DNA from: Ignavibacteria bacterium
Lineage (GTDB): Bacteria; Bacteroidota; Ignavibacteria; Kapaibacteriales; Kapaibacteriaceae
Length of the DNA: 32,471 nucleotides
NCBI GenBank assembly: GCA_013204605.1
Contig: JABMNI010000077.1
Location: 1 to 32,471, forward strand
Direction of reading: 5' to 3'
The notes under the pieces were generated by a model. It was not told the origin of the DNA. It saw nothing but the letters and a program-made list of their open reading frames with translations, and searched no databases. Positions 31,530 to 32,471 of the stretch are shown here, in pieces; positions within the stretch are counted from its first letter, which is position 1, and each line of letters begins with the position of its first letter. The translations under genes and the position numbers were made by a program.

Positions 31530-32393
31530 CTATTTCCCATCCTTTTGGGGATTATCTCCTTCACCGATTTCATTTTTTTGCGAATCGCGAATTGGCTCAA
31601 GACGAGACATGTGCTTTTTTGTGCTCTTCAAATTCTTCTTAATGCCGGGTAGTTCACGCCTAACCGGTAGATCCTCAGGGTTTTTCCCCGTATTCAACTT
31701 CACCATCTTCCTGACTTGGGAGCCTACTTCTTTATGAGCATCCTCTAGTATTTTTTGGCCTTGCAACTTTTCTAATTTTATCTTTTCTTCTGTCATAGTT
31801 GCGCGGAACAAATTTGCGGCCAGCTCCGACCGCCCCATATAATCCATTAGTTTGTTAGAAGGAACGTTGCGCTGTTTTGCCAATCTCGTATGATACATGT
31901 TATACATGCCCAAGTATCCTGCCGTCGTAAACTTTCCGAAATCTATCACACCAGCTTGCTTCGCGGTTGAGTTAAGCGATTTTGTTGCTTCTGAGACTTC
32001 ACGTCGAACAATGAGTCTGTCTATCTCTTCTGGTGCCTGCGTAGCAAGGAACTGCTCTGTCATGCTCGCAAAGAAGAATTGAGCTTCAGCCACTTGAGGA
32101 ATGTTTGGATCTGCGTTCATTACTATCATGTAGCACGCCATCCGAGACAACTTCCAATCTGTAACGCCCTGTCTGTCGTAATTACGGAAGTCGTTTTGCC
32201 ATTCCATATCGGTAGCAATATATGCCGCGATTGCGCGCTTGTTAATCAGTGCATCAAACTCTTTCTTATCCGACAAACCTATCATTTTCATGATGTCAGT
32301 ACCCCACCAGTAAGGCGCACCGTTTTCTTGTCTAAAGTCCTCAAAAGACAACTGGGAGTAGTCCTCTACACTATTGCTGTTATTGTTGACCAT
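31530..32393 (-). CDS. dinD: DNA damage-inducible protein D (DinD)
   Basis: The 287-residue product matches DinD over its full length (E. coli 274). The N-terminal half is a BRO/KilA-N-like domain (GAPYWWGTDIMKMIGLSDKK, about 25-44; LSRMACYMIVMNADPNIPQV, about 83-102, where DinD has SRYACYLVVQNGDP). The C-terminal half has the hallmark GYLGMYNMY followed by LMDYMGRSELAANLFRATMT and EEKIK (E. coli: LDHMGSTELAANLFRATQTEEKLK) and an EDLP motif. E. coli DinD is SOS-induced and inhibits RecA-mediated strand exchange. Here the 78 bp upstream that are visible show no clear LexA box. The gene is often carried on mobile DNA, in line with the phage-like and toxin-antitoxin remnants beside it. Confidence 0.92.
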   Translation of the reverse strand: MVNNNSNSVEDYSQLSFEDFRQENGAPYWWGTDIMKMIGLSDKKEFDALINKRAIAAYIATDMEWQNDFRNYDRQGVTDWKLSRMACYMIVMNADPNIPQVAEAQFFFASMTEQFLATQAPEEIDRLIVRREVSEATKSLNSTAKQAGVIDFGKFTTAGYLGMYNMYHTRLAKQRNVPSNKLMDYMGRSELAANLFRATMTEEKIKLEKLQGQKILEDAHKEVGSQVRKMVKLNTGKNPEDLPVRRELPGIKKNLKSTKKHMSRLEPIRDSQKNEIGEGDNPQKDGK

Positions 32394-32471
32394 AACTACT
32401 AGCAGTTACTAATCGTTCTAGACCCCTAAATAACTGGACTGATAATTCTACTTTTGAATAACCATTAAAGT
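32394..32471. other. Upstream region of dinD, cut by the window end
   Basis: AT-rich, no gene. It should hold the dinD promoter on the minus strand; I see no convincing operator. Confidence 0.4.

Noticed and set aside
31451-31642. 63-codon plus-strand frame after the small membrane protein
   Set aside because: It runs across the dinD terminator and into the dinD gene on the other strand; no family motif.
32400-32430. Possible LexA box (GAACGATTAGTAAC on the minus strand) upstream of dinD
   Set aside because: Only a loose half-match to GAAC-4-GTTC; the second half is wrong and the lineage's LexA site is not known to me.

Overview
The window looks like a chromosomal piece from a bacterium of the Bacteroidota/Chlorobiota/Ignavibacteriota (FCB) group. 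Two secreted proteins end in a type IX secretion (T9SS) C-terminal sorting domain, and there is a DUF5686-type outer-membrane protein with an N-terminal carboxypeptidase-regulatory domain. Base composition is near the middle of the range (roughly 45-48% GC by eye). Several genes have clear Shine-Dalgarno sequences, which is unusual for core Bacteroidia and fits Chlorobiota/Ignavibacteriota/Kapabacteria-like lineages better. This placement is inference; no rRNA gene is present.

Layout. 1-468: non-coding, with short tandem repeats and an intrinsic terminator for dnaA. 469-2181: dnaA on the minus strand and a divergent AT-rich spacer with a perfect DnaA box, a candidate part of oriC or a dnaA autoregulatory site. 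2182-7071: plus-strand housekeeping run of tatC, long-chain polyprenyl diphosphate synthase, Bax-inhibitor-1-like protein, a TPR protein and an LptF/LptG permease. 7119-13253: minus-strand run (read right to left) of a DUF5686 outer-membrane protein, prfB with a classic programmed +1 frameshift, a SIRT5-like sirtuin, acpS and purK. 13337-14977: a secreted cytochrome c/copper type II monooxygenase with a T9SS domain. 14992-17771: alkB, a higBA-like toxin-antitoxin pair, the YggS-type PLP protein and a GyrI-like protein. 17744-20337: a minus-strand cluster of a Tat-exported glycosylasparaginase followed by two paralogous secreted proteins of unknown function. 20505-22815: a VOC protein and an AbgT-family transporter. 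22816-23432: a repeat-rich convergent spacer holding a diverged ~190-bp duplication with near-perfect hairpins. 23433-28207: a 1101-residue Asp-box/T9SS lipoprotein-like protein translationally coupled to a flippase. 28274-30091: a secreted M28 aminopeptidase with a PDZ domain. 30351-32471: accessory DNA with hicB, a decayed hicA, a phage-tail-like fragment, a small membrane protein and dinD.

The most interesting signals are at DNA level. (1) The string AAGGGG(G)CT occurs 21 times on both strands, in all reading frames and in spacers, where about one copy is expected by chance. (2) Two five-copy arrays of the same 14-bp GC-rich unit lie about 40-45 bp in front of prfB and of the VOC gene, with the G-rich strand on the sense side in both. 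(3) A dispersed family of AATGTG-phased repeats sits against gene ends. (4) A near-perfect terminator hairpin lies in the leader of the toxin-antitoxin pair. No CRISPR array, tRNA, rRNA or intact insertion sequence was seen.
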